This document shows, piece by piece, positions 20,405-31,905 of a stretch of DNA of 64,000 nucleotides. This stretch comes from Lunularia cruciata (lineage: Eukaryota > Streptophyta > Marchantiopsida > Lunulariales > Lunulariaceae). The notes under the pieces were generated by a model that was not told the DNA's origin, searched no databases, and saw only the letters and a program-made list of their open reading frames with translations. Each line of letters starts with the position of its first letter. Positions within the stretch are counted from its first letter, which is position 1. Made by a program: the position numbers and the translations under genes. Location of the stretch: contig OX419762.1 in NCBI GenBank assembly GCA_948567375.1, positions 43,629,034 through 43,693,033 of the forward strand, given 5' to 3'.

Positions 20405-21080
20405 TGAGTCAGATTACCAAAAGAGAGAGAGGAGAGATGGGCAAAAAGAGTCTTGGAAAATTTTGACTTCAACGTTTATTGAGAACTTTCTTCTAGATGA
20501 TATTTATGAGAGATTGATGAGTAAGGTTATCTTCCTCAAACATGGAGATGGAGAGAAAGTGAAAGTCTATGTAGAAAGAGTGGAGAAGTTAAGAGTCCAA
20601 ATTTGGCATAGTGTTGAAGAAGAATGGAAATGATGTGGAGATTATTATGATTGGCATAAGAGCCATGCTCACCAAGAATTTTATTGAATTAGAAGCAATT
20701 AGAAGCAAGATGAGATATGAGAAACCTTCTTCCAAGGTTGACTATCAAGATTACTTATATGTATGGAGGAGAGTTTGGAAAAGGATGCAAGTAATTTGGT
20801 GGTGAAGGAGATTGTGTATCTTTCTCAAGGCTACAAGTATTGTAGAAATTCTAATACTTTGGTGGCAAGAGTTGCACTACAAGTAGCAATTACTCCGGTT
20901 CTTACATCTCTACCAAAAGATCCATTTAAAACTATCATGGAACAACTTATAGATCTCAAGATCAACTATTAGTGCAACTATGGGAGAAAAGAGAGATAGA
21001 TTAGAATGTGGGGAGAGGGCCTAGGAATTATGTAAGCTATCCATGTAGAAAAGGACAACTTACCAACAATTTTAATGATA
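20405..21080 (+). pseudogene. Family B gag remnant
   Basis: Plus-strand frames at 20405-20633 and 20611-20972 match the separate fragment at 31430-31700 (shared RRD..ESW, FIEKF/NFLL, YERLMS, DGEKV). This is the retrotransposon gag capsid-like region: charged, without catalytic motifs. A frame change near 20620 and stops at about 20970 break it. It may continue the leader/gag piece at 10173-10387, separated by the 10-kb family A insertion complex. Confidence 0.6.
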
Positions 21081-21942
21081 GAAATTGTTTTGGTTGTGGA
21101 AGAAAAGGTCACATCCAAAGGAATTAGCCCAAATTCCACTTACCATAGATGGAGAGGTCACAAGGGAGCCAATAGAGAGAAAGAGGGAGGTAAGGACACC
21201 GAATTGGCTTCTAATCCAGACAAAGGGAATAGTATCTGTAGATGCAGTTGAGAGCAAGTATGAGAAGGGGCAGTGCTCAAACTCCAAAGGTCTTAATTTG
21301 GATCTTTTGGCACAAAAGAAGAAGAAAGCTCATTTTGCAAAGGATGTACACTCTTCTCAAGGATTTACTCCTAGCAAGGATATTGCTGTGCCTACTAGAA
21401 GCACTTGCACTAGCACCTCAATACCATCAACAACAAAGACTCCAAAGAAAAAGTTGGGGATGGACTTCTTGATCTCAAAGCAACAATGGAACTACAATGT
21501 GTTAGAGAATGTTAATAATTGCAAGGCTAACATCAAAGTGGGCCAACTGATTGCTTTGAATCCTACCTTGAGAAAGGAGCTTAGAGGTGATTTGATTTTT
21601 ACAAGGAGCAAAAGGAAGAAGAAAGAAAAAGAGAAAGCTTCATTATCAATGGGAGTGGTAAATGCCAAACAAACAACATGGAAGGCTTGTGAATATACCT
21701 CCAAGATTGATGTGAGAGTAAATGATCACAACATCAAGGATGCTCTTGTTGATGGAGGATTGACAATGATTGTTATGTTAGAGAGGTTGATGAAGAAGTT
21801 AGGTATAATACCCTCTAGACCTTCAACATTTGTGATGAGCATGGCAAACAAGCAACAAGATCAACCAATAAGGATTGTGAATAAGGTGATAGTTTCAATT
21901 ATGGGAGTTCAAAATTTTATGATTTTCCAAGTCTTGAAATAA
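21081..21942 (+). pseudogene. Family B zinc-knuckle and protease region
   Basis: A partial CCHC knuckle (NCFGCGRKGHIQRN, then a stop) lies just before a 285-codon open frame. Near its end that frame has an aspartic-protease-like segment, VNDHNIKDALVDGGLTMIVM, corresponding to the ..ALVDxG(A/S)..NIM motif of Tat/Athila-like proteases but with the D-S/T-G replaced by D-G-G. The frame ends at 21942. The middle is Lys/Ser/Thr-rich with no known domain. Confidence 0.6.
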
Positions 21943-22380
21943 TCAAGCTATGACTTGCTTCATGGGAGGTCGTGATTGAGAGTAACACAAAAAATTGATT
22001 GATGACACAAAGGGTGCTTGAGGATTGGGTCATCAAACCATTGAGTTACAGTTCTTGTCACTAACACGACCAACACTTCACATTCAAATACACCAATGTT
22101 TGATTATTGTGAACCAGATTTAGGAAAAGAAGCTTCAAGTGTGGATACAAGTATGGAGGAAGAGACTTCCATAAAGAAGGATGAATCTGAATCTGATTTA
22201 GATGTGTATCTCTTGTGTGCTATGGATTTTTCACCTAAGCTAGAGGTTTTGAAAGACCCAAATAAATCACCATTGACACTTGAGGAGATAGAGAGTAGAT
22301 TATCTACCCTCAAGTATGGTCCAAACATTACCAAGGAGGAGAAGGTGAGATTTGAGGAGATTATTTGAGTTCATCCATGT
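21943..22380 (+). pseudogene. Family B protease-RT linker
   Basis: Frame 22096-22368 (acidic; LLCAMDFSPKLEVL, LTLEEIESRLSTLKYGPNITKEEKVRFEEII) resembles the linker preceding RT in many plant Gypsy elements. It ends in a stop just before the RT. Confidence 0.55.
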
Positions 22381-23060
22381 GTTTACTTTTAGTTGCAAGG
22401 ATCTAATGAAGTCACCTTGGAGGAGCACAAGATAGAAGTGGAGTCACATGCCAGACCAGTTTGCCAAAAACAATGTCTCATTAGTCCACCAATAGCTTTG
22501 GTTGTGAAGGAGTGGATTGATAAGCTCAAGGAGGTTGGATTTATATTTGAGGTGGAGAATTCATAATGGATGTCTCCAATTATGATTGTGAAGAAAAAGA
22601 ATGGTAAGCTTTGAGTATGTGTGAATTACAAGAAGCTCAATGTTGTTATTAAGAAGGACTATAACACTTGGTCATTCATTGACAAGATCTTGGAGCAAGT
22701 TGCACGTCATGAGAGGTAAAATTTTGGATATGGTTATAATGGGTATAACCAAATCAAGATTGCACTAGAGCATCAACAACTCCTCACATTCACTACCTCA
22801 CTTGGGAGACTTATGCTTTCAAGGTCATGCATTTTGGGTTTTGCAATGCTCTAGCCACATTTTCATGGTTCATGAATAAGGTGTTGGAACCTTTCATTGT
22901 GAAATTTGTGAGAGATTCATTGATGTCTTGTGTGTCTATGAGAGCAAAGAGGAGCACTTTGAGCACCTCATCAAGGTCTTGCAACTCTTGGATGAAGGAA
23001 ATGCATCACCTTTTAGAGGACATGAGGTTCTCAAAGCAATGATGAGCTCAAGAAATCCCT
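22381..23060 (+). pseudogene. Family B reverse transcriptase remnant
   Basis: Conceptual blocks in order: SPIMIVKKKNGKL, CVNYKKLNVVIKKDY, NGYNQIKIA, MHFGFCNALATFSWFMNKVL (fingers, palm and primer-grip-side motifs of Gypsy RT). The catalytic DD region after 22900 is frame-shifted and unreadable. Stops at 22614 and elsewhere confirm it is dead. Confidence 0.7.
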
Positions 23061-23511
23061 TATTATGACTCCAATTCTTGCTAAACTTGATTGGTGTAAG
23101 CCTTTCATCCTCTACACTAATGTTTCCAATGTAGTTATAGGATGCACCATTAGTCAATTAGACCAAGTTGGGCATGATCATCTAATAGCTTATGCTTGTA
23201 AACAGATGGTTTTAGCATAAAAGAATTACTTAGTCAAGGAGAGAGAAAGGTTGGAAGTGCTCTTAAATCTCAAGAAATTTAGACACTTCTTGATTGGAGG
23301 GAAAGCCACCATTGTCATACATCACAAGGCTTTGAAATACTTCTTTAAAAAGCCTGAAGTGGAAAGGAAGCTAGCAAGGTGGATGATACTCTTTTCTAAA
23401 TATGACTACATCATTGGGAATAGGCCAAGGAAGAAATATGCAAATGCTGATTTGTTATCCAAAGCTTATGATCATGATGGAGTTGACCAATGGATGATTC
23501 CTCCCAAATAA
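23061..23511 (+). pseudogene. Family B RNase H remnant
   Basis: Readable pieces include IGCTISQLDQVGHDHLIAYA, a Tyr-Leu-Val-Lys-Glu-Arg-Glu block, and VIHHKALKYFF, RKLARWMILFSKYDYIIGNR; the last is the characteristic end of the Gypsy RNase H. The 86-codon frame 23251-23511 holds the C-terminal half. Confidence 0.7.
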
Positions 23512-24840
23512 GGAGCTCATGAAAATCTCAATCACTCAAGAGGTTCCAATGGAGTACAAGGATATGGAATTTGTTACAAAAGGTAACTATCCAAAAGGGA
23601 TGCATCCTAAGAAGAAGGCCCTCATAGCAAGATCTAGACCTAACACTATAGTGGAACATATTCTTTTCTACCAAGGAGCATATGGTCTACTTTGAAGAGT
23701 AGTAGGTAAGGAGGAGTTTATTTTACTCATAAATGAGTTTCATGAAGGGTTAGTGTGTGGTGGACACCTTGCAAGAAAGGTGATTTCTTTCAAGATTCTA
23801 GATGCAAGTTACCAATGGAGGAGGATTTTCAAAGATTATCTTGATTATTGCAAAACTTCTAATGTTTGTCAAGCTTTTGCTAGAAAGTCTACTTCCACTC
23901 TCCCTCTTACATCAATTCCATTGTAAGGACCTTTTAAGAAGTGTGGAATTGACTTTGTAGGTCCTCTCAATAAAACCACAAAAAACAATTGGTATATTGT
24001 GGTAGTTATTGATTACAATACCAAGGGGGTTGAGGTTAGACCATTGAGGGACAAGAATGAAGATGAAGTTGGTAATTTCTTTATGAACACATTATTATTA
24101 TTTGGGTGCCCTTTGTAATTGTTGTTTTATAGAGGAGGAGAGTTTATAGAGAACATTACTACAACCATGCTATGATATTTCTCTATCACATATAGAGTAA
24201 ATACATTCTATAAGACAAATTCTAATGGTTTGGCAAAGAGAACCAATCAGACCTTATGCATGATGTTGGCCACAGATGTAGAAATGTAGAGAGCTAAACA
24301 TCATTAGGACAAGAGGATTCATGAAATTGTATGGGAGTATAGAACAACCATGAAGATTTCCACCAGATATTCTCCATTCTATTTAGTATATGGTATTGAG
24401 TCTACCTTACCTATTCACTTTGATCTTCCTACCTTCCAAAGCATTCATAGGAGATTGAAGAAAGCACAAGGAAGTGATGTAGAGAAGTCAAGGAAGGATC
24501 AACTCATGAAGGAAGCAAGAGCAATTATTGTGGTTTGAGTGGAGCAAGCCCAAAGGAAACAAAAGGAGAACTATGACAAGATGTAAGGCAAGAAGAAAGT
24601 GGAGCTCTCCAAAGAAGGTGATTGGGTAATGTTGTTTGATTATATTTGATTCAAAAGAATATAAAAGAAATTTTTGCCTAAGTACTTTGGATCTTTCATA
24701 GTGGAGAAAATTTTAGGCAATTACACTTATGATCTCAAGGAGTTGGGAGGAAGACACTTTTATAGGATTAACCATGATAAGTTAAAGATGTATCATAAAA
24801 GGTAGAGAGATCTTCACTCCAAGGACAAAGTAAAATTTTA
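23512..24840 (+). pseudogene. Family B integrase remnant
   Basis: Contains the zinc-binding region (HEGLVCGGHLARKV ... C..CQ near 23750-23880), the core with CGIDFVGPLNKTTKNNWYIVVVIDY near 23950, and downstream STRYSPFYLVYGIESTLPIHFDLPTF (24350-24440). Several in-frame stops are present. Coding similarity ends about 15 bp before the family B 3' LTR start at 24855. Confidence 0.7.
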
Positions 24841-24854
24841 GTCCATGGGTAAAT

Positions 24855-25514
24855 CTAACACCCATTTGTGCATATATGTGTTATTGTGATATTTATTTTG
24901 GTGTAATAAATACTTGAAAGATATCATTTATATAAAGATAAATAATAGCTCTACATTAGTCATGATTAGGTAAATTTAGTCATAGTTAAAATAGAGTGAC
25001 TTTGCTTTAGAGGAAGTGGAAAAGATGAATATCACTATTTTGGATTTTAGTGTATTGACTTGGTATTATTCTTCAGTGTTTTGCTTTAAGGAAAAAAGTT
25101 GAGAACTTTTGGATCCACAAGCTTTTTGTTTTGAATTATTTTACAAACCAAGGATATTGCATGTGAATGAGTCCCTGACTTAGTGCTTGGGTCAAGATAA
25201 CACCACATGCTTAGGAGAATATCCCATGAGTATGTATATTCTTTTAGAATTTTGACTTTTAGCCAAGTAACTTGAGTTATTCCAGTAATTACTAACTTTG
25301 GTGCATAACTATTTCATAAATATATAAACTAGGGGTGAAGAGGTATTCATCATCATTTCATTTGCAACTATCTCTCTCTCATTGGGTTCTCTAGTGAACA
25401 ATGGTTTGAATCTTGAAGTGTTAGCCTAGGAGGAGTATGGTGGAGTTGGATTCCTTACCTTCTTAATCTATGGTGTACTACCATAATAACCATCAAAGGT
25501 TCATGTTGAGTGAG
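24855..25514 (+). mobile_element. Family B 3' LTR, main part
   Basis: Starts ..CTAACACCCATTTGTGC right after the integrase end and aligns with 9414-10172 and the inverted 5821-6498. It is split at 25514 by a family G solo LTR; its last 17 bases (ending ..CCAACTCACA) are at 26242-26258. With the LTR at 9414 it probably bounds one old element, though the two LTRs are now only about 70% alike by eye. Confidence 0.7.
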
Positions 25515-26236
25515 TGTAATGTTCTAAGGATATAAGAGAAACATAGAAGCAAAAACACAATTTTCACACTCAAACTTTGATGCTCCCTTTCTCTTTATTA
25601 TATAGCCAAAGAGGATTTCCTCCAAGGATGCTCCACCATAGAATTAAGTACATGGATAGGTGACCTTTCAACGAGCTCCACTAGATTACTTGCTTGGATG
25701 GGTGACATGTCAATCATGGTCCCATCTGGTTGGTCAAAATTTGTTTTGACCAAACGGAATCTTCCTATAGGAATCTCAAAATTACGTGGGTGATGTACCA
25801 TTGGAAAGCTATCAATGAGACAAACCAAGAGGAAGGAAGGCTAGCCTTCCATTGTGGGGTGGGAGGGTGGAATCTATATTTTTGAGGTCTAATTCATCCA
25901 TCTAGTCCTCCAAATTGCCTCTAAATTTTTCATGCCTGTTTTGGTTTCCGTCCTATTAGAAGAAGTTCTCCTTTGATGATACCTCTACTTGATCTACTTC
26001 ATCTATTATGTGTACATCTTTCCAAATGTCACCAACCCAAATTCTATCTTTAGATCATATGTTTAGCTATTGATTCTAAAGTCTTCAAGCATGTTTTGGT
26101 TCTTAGCCTATTAGTAGAAGTACTCTTTTGGTTATGCCTTTGTCTAATCTACTTGATCCATCATATATAACATCTTCCTAAATGTTATCAAACCAAATTT
26201 CATGTCTAGATCATGTGTTTAGCTATTGGTATTACA
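25515..26236 (+). mobile_element. Family G solo LTR-like element, copy G2 (722 bp)
   Basis: Edges TGTAATGTTC and GGTATTACA. Flanking 5-mers are GTGAG (25510-25514) and ATGAG (26237-26241), one mismatch. Removing it restores the terminal part of the family B LTR, which shows that the G copy is younger than the LTR it sits in. Confidence 0.8.
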
Positions 26237-26258
26237 ATGAGAGACCGGCCAACTCACA
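26237..26258 (+). mobile_element. Terminal piece of family B 3' LTR
   Basis: After the right target duplication, ..CCGGCCAACTCACA matches the LTR terminus of the inverted copy (reverse complement of 5821-5830). This fixes the outer end of the family B element at about 26258. Confidence 0.6.
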
Positions 26259-26625
26259 AGACCTTTTTCACCAAGACTAGGAGGGAGGAGATCTAGGACC
26301 AAGGAGTTGTGTAGAAGGACTTCCAAAGAGCCTTGAATGTAATGGAATAGTAATATTTTTAGAAATCTTTGTGAAAGATCTTGGAGAGAGTTTTAGCACC
26401 ATTGTAAAGAAACTATCATTTTCATCAACTAGTTCTCAAGAATAGTAATGGAGCTAGTCTTACAATTTATGAATAAACTATCTATCAGAGTTTGATTAAT
26501 ATGTACTAGGATTTGATTTGTGTGGTGGAAATCTTTGAGTAACCTGAAGCTTTTATGTTCCCTATAGTTGACTACTCTCATATGATATTAATCATGTTTG
26601 TATTCTATTAATTATAAGATGAATA
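26259..26625. other. No gene recognised between family B and element A1
   Basis: AT-rich sequence without recognisable coding or LTR edges. No target duplication for A1 is visible at its right end. Confidence 0.4.
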
Positions 26626-27035
26626 TGACAATACGGAGTTTAGCAACATAGTTAGTAAGGCTAACAAAGTAAAGAATAAGCCAAATTAGCCCAAAATATT
26701 CCAGAAACATCTAGGAAGCTTCTTGGGAAGCTTCCTGACTAGCTTAACTTGCACCCCAAGTAGGTAGCTTCTAGAAGCTTCCAACTAGTTTAGCTTGCAC
26801 GCCAAGTAGGCGGCTTCTAGAAGGAAGCTTCTTGAGAAGCTTCCTGGTTAACTTAGCTTGCACTCTAAGAAAGTGGCTCAAGGAAGCTTCTTGAGAATCT
26901 TCTCAAGGGCCTTGTATGCTACCTACAAATACCAAACCCAAAGCTCATGCTAGGCATTTGGAGTTTTCCCACATTCATGTGTCCCAATGTGAGTTTCTAT
27001 TCTCCTATTTCTCTCCTTGGTCTTGGTCTTTTACG
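26626..27035 (+). mobile_element. Element A1 5' LTR (410 bp, plus strand)
   Basis: Runs TGACAATACGG (family TGTAACAATATGG) to TTTTACG (family TTTTACA). It contains six GAAGCTTC words between about 26715 and 26895 and a TTC-GAA-TTC triple at exact spacing at 26769-26781. Its TATA region is decayed to CTACAAATACC near 26922. It is shorter than the 425-426 bp copies owing to internal deletions. Confidence 0.85.
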
Positions 27036-27049
27036 TTGGTATCAGAGTA
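27036..27049 (+). other. Primer-binding site of element A1
   Basis: TTGGTATCAGAGTA directly follows the LTR, an initiator-Met-tRNA-type primer site with one terminal mismatch. Confidence 0.85.
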
Positions 27050-27059
27050 GGAATAGGAT

Positions 27060-27240
27060 GAATGGAATTTATGGACCACCAAATACACTTTCACCAAACC
27101 ATTGGAATTTTTGTGTCCAAGTACTACCCAAGCATTGTTTCACACAATTCATCACGTCACACTTTGGACAAGATTTTCCGTATATGATCACCATATCTGA
27201 GGAACCCTTGGTGCTTCAAATTGTAACTTATGGAGAATGA
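27060..27240 (+). pseudogene. Element A1 leader ORF
   Basis: Sixty codons beginning MNGIYGPPNTLSPNH, homologous to E's leader ORF at 18457-18242. It ends at a TGA where E has Arg-Trp codons, and the similarity continues a further dozen codons, so the stop is secondary. Confidence 0.5.
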
Positions 27241-27310
27241 TGGACATACTATTTCTATGTGTTAATAAATTAGATAGATTAGGGGTGGAGTGATAGAGTA
27301 GCAACCATAG

Positions 27311-27915
27311 CGGCAATGCTCAATGTTATCCTTGCTATGCAGCAACAAATTGAGTACCTTACTTGATTGTTGGATGAATGAGAGCTTTGATGACAAGAGC
27401 ACATAGAGAAAGTACCAATTCAAGAAAGAGAAGATCAGATCCGATTCCCTAAACCCAATGTATTTGAAGGTAAGAATCTCTCAAGTATAGTGGAGAATTT
27501 TGTGTTTGACCATGAATGTTATTTTGAAGCTACCAATCTGCAAGACAAACAAAAATAGATTCTCTTGGCTTCTAGCCAATTGGATGGAGTAGCAAAGCTA
27601 TGGTGGAGATTCCGAGTGGAGTGAGTTGAACGTCAAATTGTTGCACCAATCTTGACTTGGGCAAAATTCAAGAGTGCAATAATTAGTCGGTTCCAAGTAT
27701 TAAATGCCACACAAGCTGCACGGGATAGGTTGGTAGAGTTGAAATAGATTGGCTCTGTAAGAGGTTACATCATGCAATTTCAGAATACCATCATGAAAAT
27801 TCCAAATATACCAAAAGATGAAGCTCAGGATCGATTTGTGAGGAGCTTGAATTCAAGAATCAAATTAGAGGTAACCATGCAAGAGCCACAACACTTGGAG
27901 GAAGCCATGCAATTA
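27311..27915 (+). pseudogene. Element A1 gag, truncated and fused to RT
   Basis: Matches E gag from the ATG near 27315 through the capsid-like region (FKSAIISRFQV, RGYIMQFQNTIMKIPN). Near 27915 the frame passes directly from the gag segment EEAMQL to the RT-proximal segment [15 protein letters not shown], so zinc knuckle and protease are deleted without loss of frame. Stops occur at about 27556, 27621 and 27747. Confidence 0.8.
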
Positions 27916-28610
27916 CCCTCTAATCATGGATTACCTTCTGATTGTGGTATGCCCTTCAAGATTGAGTTATTGCTAGGGAGTACTCTAATGAGTAGACCAA
28001 TCTATATGCTCTCACCAAAGGAGTTGGAGGAGTTGCGAAAAAAACGTACAAAGTTGTTTAGGAAGGACTTCATATGACATAGCACTTCTCCTTGGGGAGC
28101 ACCTATACTATTAGTTTTGAAGAAGGATGGAGGACTTTGTTTTTGTATTGATTACCATGGGCTCAATAAGCAAACAATGAATGCATATCCCTTGCCTTGG
28201 ATTGATAACTTGCTTGATCAAATGAGTGGAGCATGATACTTTTCCAAGTTGGATCTTTGCAATGGCTATTAGAAAATCCCCATTGATAGAGAGGATGTGA
28301 AAAAGATTACCTTTTGCATGAGGTATGGGCATTTTGAGTGGAGAGTACTACCTTTCGGGCTCACTAATGCTCCAGCAGTCTTCATGGATCAGATGCATTG
28401 GGTGTTGGATGGACTGTTGGATGGGTACGTGGTGGTGTTCTTGGATGATATCTTAATCTATAGCAAGACAGAGGCAAAACACATGAATCATGCGCAAGAA
28501 GTCCTAAGACTACTCCAACAATGGAAATTTTATTGTAAGAAGTCAAAGTGTGTTTTTTGGCAGAAGGAAGTTACCTTCTTGGGTCACAAGATCTCATCAA
28601 AGTAGTCAAG
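27916..28610 (+). pseudogene. Element A1 reverse transcriptase
   Basis: RT blocks in order: [13 protein letters not shown], a fingers region near 28100-28150, [34 protein letters not shown] and [15 protein letters not shown] (catalytic DD near 28440-28450), then VTFLGHKISS. Stops at about 28077, 28235 and 28272 inactivate it. Sequence is parallel to E throughout. Confidence 0.85.
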
Positions 28611-29415
28611 ATAGAAGAGGAGAAAATCAAGGCCATAACTAATTGGCCTACTCCAAAGGATGCTATAGAAGTACGGGCATTTAATAGATTGGCCAGTTTT
28701 TACTAACGGTTCATCCATTATTATGCTCATGTGATTGCACCATTGAATGACCTCTTGGGGAAGAACTTGAGCTTCCAATGGACCACCAATCAAGAAGAAG
28801 CATTCCAAAAGTTGAAACATATGGTGTTGTTGAAGCCCATTCTTCAACCATATGATCCTCAACTACCTTGAGTGGTTAATTTTGATGCTTCTAACTTTGC
28901 AATTGGAGCCATGTTGCAAAAGGAATTCTCAGATGGACTACATCTCATTGCCTTTGTGTCTCACCGACTAAATACAATTGAAAGAAATTACCTCCCTCAA
29001 GATTGAGAACAACTTGAGCTGAAAGAAATTACCTCTCTCAAGATTGAGAACAACTTGCAATGGTATATGCAACCAAAGTATGGAGGCATTATCTCTTGGG
29101 GAAACAAATGATCATGCAAACTGATCACAAACCTTGCAGACCTTACACTTGGAACACATGAAGAGTCAACATCATTGATGGGAGGAACAACTTCAATTTT
29201 TGGACATCAAACTTGAGTACAAACCAGGTCAGTTCCATGTCATCCCTAATGCTCTATCACAACAAACTGATTTGAAGTCTCTTCCTCTCATCAAGGCAAC
29301 AATTATGATAGTGTCAATTGACTCCAAGGTCCAAAACAAGTTTCGATCAGCTCTACAACAAGTTCTCTTCTTCCAAATGGTACATGGTCATCTTATAGCA
29401 TGCAAAAAGGAGTAA
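28611..29415 (+). pseudogene. Element A1 RNase H
   Basis: Continues the E-like thumb and RNase H with frame changes. It carries a ~41-bp tandem duplication at 28979-29061 (aagattgagaacaacttg repeated) absent from E and D. The RNase H end is LEYKPGQFHVIPNALSQQ at about 29210-29265. Confidence 0.8.
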
Positions 29416-30240
29416 AACACCTTCTCTTTCAAGGAAGGCCTTCTATTTGATGAGGACCATATCTATGTTCCAGCCAAAGATGATCTTTGACTTGTGCGCC
29501 TTCAAGAAGCCCATCATTTACCAATAGCTAGTCACATGGGTGTAGACAAGACCTTGGGTACCCTCCAATGCCGATGGTGGTGGCCCAACATGACACAAGA
29601 TGTTTGAGAATTTGTCCAATTGTGTGAGACCTACCAATGTAACAAGGCCAGCAACCATAAGCCAAGTGGACTCCTTTAACCACTCCCCATTCCATCTGCT
29701 TGATGTGAACATGTAAGCTTGGATCTCATTGCATCCTTGCCCCATACAAAGCAAAGACACATAGCAATCATGGTGTTTGTGGATAAGCTTAGTAAGCAAA
29801 TCCACTTGGCACTAACCTTTGATATTGTGGATACTCCAACCTTAGCACAAATCTACTTCAATAATATCATGGGATGCCATGTTTACTCATCTCCGACCGT
29901 GATCCTTGATTCACCAGGAAGTTTTGGCAAGCATTCTTCCAAATACTCAAAACCAAGCTTGTTTTATCCATAGTCTATCATCTTTCAACAGATGGACAAA
30001 CCAAACATGCAAATCATATCGTGGAGGATATGTTGTGTGCCTTTGTCAATGTCCCCCATACCAATTGAGATGAATGTCTTGCAGCTGCAAAATTTTACTA
30101 CAATAATTCCAAACAGGCAAGCATTGGATTTTCTCTTTTCTTTCTCAATTTTGGCTAAGATCCACTTGTTCCAAATTCTCTTCTTGCTCGTCCTCCATCT
30201 CAAGTCCCTCATACTTCAACCTTCTTGACCACCATATCCC
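29416..30240 (+). pseudogene. Element A1 integrase
   Basis: Zinc-binding region about 29500-29640 (H..H...C..C, with changes), then LIASLPHTKQRHIAIMVFVDKLSKQIHLAL at 29722-29810 and a frame-shifted core beyond. The second catalytic-Asp segment is split between frames near 29890. Homologous to E 15300-14304. Confidence 0.8.
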
Positions 30241-30803
30241 AATCTCTCCAAGAAGCCAAATCTTACTTCCTTGTTGCTCCAAATTGTCAAAAAACAATAT
30301 ACAGACTACCATCATCGTGATCTCACCTTTGAAAGTGATGATAAAGTCATGTTATCCTCTAGTAACCTACCCCTCCCACTTGATACCCAAGTTTGCAACT
30401 CACCCCTAATTAGATAGGACCCTTTGCTGTCACTCAAATCATCTCTCTTGTTGCTTATTGCCTTGCCTTACCTTGTCATATGCGCATCCACCTTGTCTTT
30501 CACATTTCTAAGTTGAAACCTTTTGTCCCTAACCCATCTTCTTTTTCCTCTTGTGTCCAACCTCCTCTTCCTCCCATCCCTATCCATGATCATGAGGAGT
30601 ATGAAGTTGATTGTATCCTTGCATGTTGCTACATTCAACAAGGACGCCAACAACATATGGAGTACAAGGTCCTTTGGAAAGTGTATACCCTTCATGATGC
30701 CACATAGGAACCTCTTTCTCACCTCTAGAATACATAAATGGTCATCCATGAGTTTGAAGCTTCAATGGCAATGAGGACATCACCAACTAGCGGTGGGAGA
30801 ATA
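30241..30803 (+). pseudogene. Element A1 integrase C-terminus, chromodomain and polypurine tract
   Basis: Frame 30480-30707 and its continuation encode a chromodomain-like block (EEYEVDCILACCYIQQG, MEYKVLWKVY) with a Trp codon of ATWEP turned to a stop. As in E, the frame stays open through the polypurine tract (GCGGTGGGAGAATA, 30789-30803) into the LTR. Confidence 0.8.
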
Positions 30804-31228
30804 TGTAACAATATGGAGTTTAGTGATGCAATTAATAAGGCTAACAAAGTAAAGAATAAGCCAAATTAGCCCAAAATATTCTAGAAACATCTAGGAAGCT
30901 TCTTGGGAAGCTTTTAGACTAGCTCAACTTGCAACCCAAGTAGGTAGCTTCTAAAAGAAAGCTTCTAGAAGCTTCCAACTAGCTTAGCTTGCATGCCAAA
31001 TAGGCGGCTTCTAGAAGGAAGCTTCTTGAGAAGCTTCTTGGATAACTTGGCTTGCACTCTAAGAAAGCGGCTCAAGGAAACTTCTTGAAAATCTTCTCAA
31101 TGGCCTTGTTTGCTACCTATAAATACCAAACCTAAAGCTCATGCTAGGCAGTCAGAGTTTTTCCACATTCAAGTGTCCCAATATGAATTTCCATTCTCTT
31201 ATTTCTCTTCTTGGTCTTGGTCTTTTAC
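30804..31228 (+). mobile_element. Element A1 3' LTR (425 bp)
   Basis: Starts TGTAACAATATGG, ends ..GTCTTTTAC. TATA box TATAAATACC near 31118. GAA/TTC arrays include a TTC-GAA-TTC triple near 30961-30977. The final A is missing at the right edge and no target duplication with 26621-26625 is evident, which suggests the right flank was rearranged. Confidence 0.85.
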
Positions 31229-31800
31229 TGTGAGGAAAAAAGAGGAGAAAGGTAGTGAGAAGCTAAGATGGAGAAAATTTCAATTTTCTTTGGCAAGGAT
31301 GGAGAAGATGTGGAGGTCTTTTTGAGGGACTTCAAGAGAGCTTGCAGAAGTAACAATGAAAGGAGGAAAAATGAGTGGACTTCATTGTTACCAGATTTCT
31401 TTAAGGATACATCTCTTACATGGTATGAGTCAAAATACAAAAAGAAAGAGAGGAGAGATGACCAAGAGGAATCTTGGGGGGTTTTGACTATTTCATTTAT
31501 TGAGAAATTTCTGTTAAATGGAAATTATGAGAGATTGATGAGTGAGATTACTTTCTTCAAGCAAGGAGATGGAGAGAAAGTGAGAGCATTTGCAAAATGA
31601 ATAGAGAAGTTAGAGTCCCAATTTTGCATAATGTTGAGGAAGAGTGGAGATGATGTGGAGACTACTATGATTGGATAGTAACCATGCTTACCAAGAACTT
31701 TGTGGGAGGGTTTAAAACAAAAATTTGAAGTAAGGTGAAATGTGAAAAACCTTATTCCAAGATAGAAATTTTTAATTTTTAATTTGCATGTATGAGAGTT
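31229..31800 (+). pseudogene. Family B gag fragment, second copy
   Basis: The frame at 31268-31600 (EKISIFFGKDGEDVEVFLRDFKRACR, WTSLLPDFFKDTSLTWYESK) preserves the N-terminal gag region missing from the copy at 20405 and then overlaps it. This adds about 50 residues of family gag. It directly abuts the 3' LTR of A1 with no LTR of its own. It ends in stops near 31600-31780. Confidence 0.65.
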
Positions 31801-31905
31801 TGGATGGAGATGAGTGTAATGACTATAAATTGTGAGCCATGAGTAATGTTGAGCAACAAGGAGAAAATATTGAATGAGAAAATGTAACAAGGAGCAATTG
31901 TTGAG
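31801..31905. repeat. Degenerate 'ttgag-acaag-gagaaaat' repeat, left part
   Basis: Imperfect copies of a ~30-35 bp unit built on ttgagcaacaaggagaaaat; it continues on the far side of the G3 insertion (32474-32710). Confidence 0.45.
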
